A stretch of 6,274 nucleotides of DNA from assembly GCA_027482795.1 (NCBI GenBank), contig JAIXVS010000375.1:1-6274 (forward strand), read 5' to 3'. Position numbers and translations under genes: made by a program. Positions 6,095 through 6,274 of this stretch are shown piece after piece (positions within the stretch are counted from its first letter, which is position 1; the number at the start of each line of letters is the position of its first letter). The notes under the pieces were generated by a model, which was not told the origin of the DNA, made no database searches, and saw only the letters and a program-made list of their open reading frames with translations. Origin of the DNA: Rhodobacter sp. (lineage in GTDB: Bacteria > Pseudomonadota > Alphaproteobacteria > Rhodobacterales > Rhodobacteraceae).

Positions 6095-6120
6095 TTAAGA
6101 CAGGGTTAACAACCCCTTAA
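6095..6120 (-). promoter_or_regulatory. Tandem CtrA-type binding motif, three TTAA half-sites at 11-bp spacing
   Basis: TTAA occurs at 6095-6098, 6106-6109 and 6117-6120, each separated by exactly seven bases. On the minus strand, toward the glycosyltransferase, this reads as two overlapping perfect TTAA-N7-TTAAC motifs, the consensus known for the alphaproteobacterial response regulator CtrA. The 6095-6110 pair also matches on the plus strand. The array ends 43 bases before the ATG at 6051 and lies in an AT-rich patch between carA and this gene. No good -10 box was found, so activation or repression cannot be told apart. Confidence 0.6.
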
Positions 6121-6132
6121 TAAGGCAGATAA

Positions 6133-6148
6133 AATTTTGCCGAAAATT
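6133..6148. repeat. AT-rich inverted repeat upstream of the CtrA-type motif
   Basis: AATTTT (6133-6138) and AAAATT (6143-6148) are perfect inverted arms around GCCG. It sits 12 bases upstream, relative to the glycosyltransferase gene, of the TTAA array. It could be an operator, an AT-rich promoter-stimulating element or, with no clear U-tract, a weak end structure for carA. Confidence 0.4.
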
Positions 6149-6155
6149 CGCAGGC

Positions 6156-6202
6156 TATGCCGCTGCGCGGTGGGCTTTCAATTATGCCGCTACGCGGCGG
6201 GC
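6156..6202. repeat. Imperfect tandem repeat at the carA 3' end (27-nt period)
   Basis: The 20-mer at 6156-6175 (tatgccgctgcgcggtgggc) recurs at 6183-6202 with two substitutions, offset by 27 bases. Each copy holds a small stem, GCCGC-TAC-GCGGC at 6186-6198 and CCGC-TGC-GCGG at 6160-6170. The upper copy encodes the end of CarA. The lower copy lies beyond its stop codon, in the same frame. Confidence 0.75.
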
Positions 6203-6274
6203 GATCATCGCATCGGCAAAGCGGGTGAACAGATACACGCTATCCTGCGGGCCAGGGCTGGCTTCGGGGTGGTA
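6182..6274 (-). CDS. carA: Carbamoyl-phosphate synthase small subunit, C-terminal end (partial)
   Basis: The minus strand enters the window in frame and encodes 30 residues, from YHPEASPGPQDS to RRVAA, ending at TAA (6184-6182). HPEASPGPxDS followed by a LFxRF segment is the hallmark C-terminus of CarA, the glutamine amidotransferase subunit that supplies ammonia to CarB for carbamoyl phosphate, used in pyrimidine and arginine synthesis. The His and Glu of HPE are the last two members of the class I amidotransferase catalytic triad. The Cys and the N-terminal domain lie outside the window. It is co-oriented with the glycosyltransferase gene, but a 130-base gap with its own regulatory motif makes a shared transcript unlikely to be the main one. 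Confidence 0.9.
   Translation of the reverse strand, partial: YHPEASPGPQDSVYLFTRFADAMIARRVAA

Noticed and set aside
1..6274. CRISPR array, tRNA or rRNA gene, insertion sequence or prophage
   Set aside because: No regularly spaced repeats, cloverleaf-like sequences, transposase motifs or terminal inverted repeats were seen. The only tandem repeat is the two-copy one at the carA end.

Overview
The window looks like a chromosomal segment from an alphaproteobacterium, most probably a Rhodobacterales (Roseobacter/Rhodobacter group) member. The grounds are the GC-rich coding bias, the protein families (a UbiH/UbiF hydroxylase carrying an AEAAH…PPIGAQGLN motif, a pyrimidine 5'-nucleotidase, a CarA tail with PEASPGPQDS) and a well-formed CtrA-type TTAA-N7-TTAAC motif. 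No database search was possible, so the taxonomic call is an inference from sequence style.

Layout, left to right. 51-1184 (+) encodes a class V PLP-dependent aminotransferase of the alanine/serine-glyoxylate type. It converges with 1181-2380 (-), a UbiH/UbiF-family FAD hydroxylase of ubiquinone synthesis, and the two stop codons share one palindromic CTAG. The intergenic stretch 2381-2629 has no convincing gene. It holds two hairpins followed by a CCCCTGAGGATATTTTCAG segment, and the first hairpin is a likely terminator for the next minus-strand gene. 2630-3277 (-) is a HAD-type pyrimidine 5'-nucleotidase. It diverges from 3370-4005 (+), a GntR/FCD regulator that apparently starts at TTG. 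A second hairpin of nearly the same sequence (4026-4043) separates gntR from 4114-6051 (-), a membrane-bound family 2 glycosyltransferase with an N-terminal MshEN/GspE-N-like domain. At the right edge is the last 30 codons of carA (6182-6274, -).

Most of the window is ordinary core or near-core metabolism in short transcription units. The most interesting part is the right end. The glycosyltransferase belongs to the architecture group of the NfrB-type enzymes (processive GT2 plus MshEN domain), and its 130-bp upstream region holds three TTAA half-sites exactly 11 bp apart. These form two overlapping TTAA-N7-TTAAC motifs on the coding strand, ending 43 bp before the start codon. This suggests a surface or secreted polysaccharide synthase under CtrA control. 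Its MshEN motifs look degenerate, so c-di-GMP control cannot be assumed. Between this promoter and carA, the 3' end of carA is imperfectly duplicated in frame (27-nt period), with a stop codon in each copy.

Apart from the possible pairing of GntR with the divergent nucleotidase gene, nothing suggests that these genes act in one pathway. I found no tRNA, rRNA, CRISPR array or insertion sequence.
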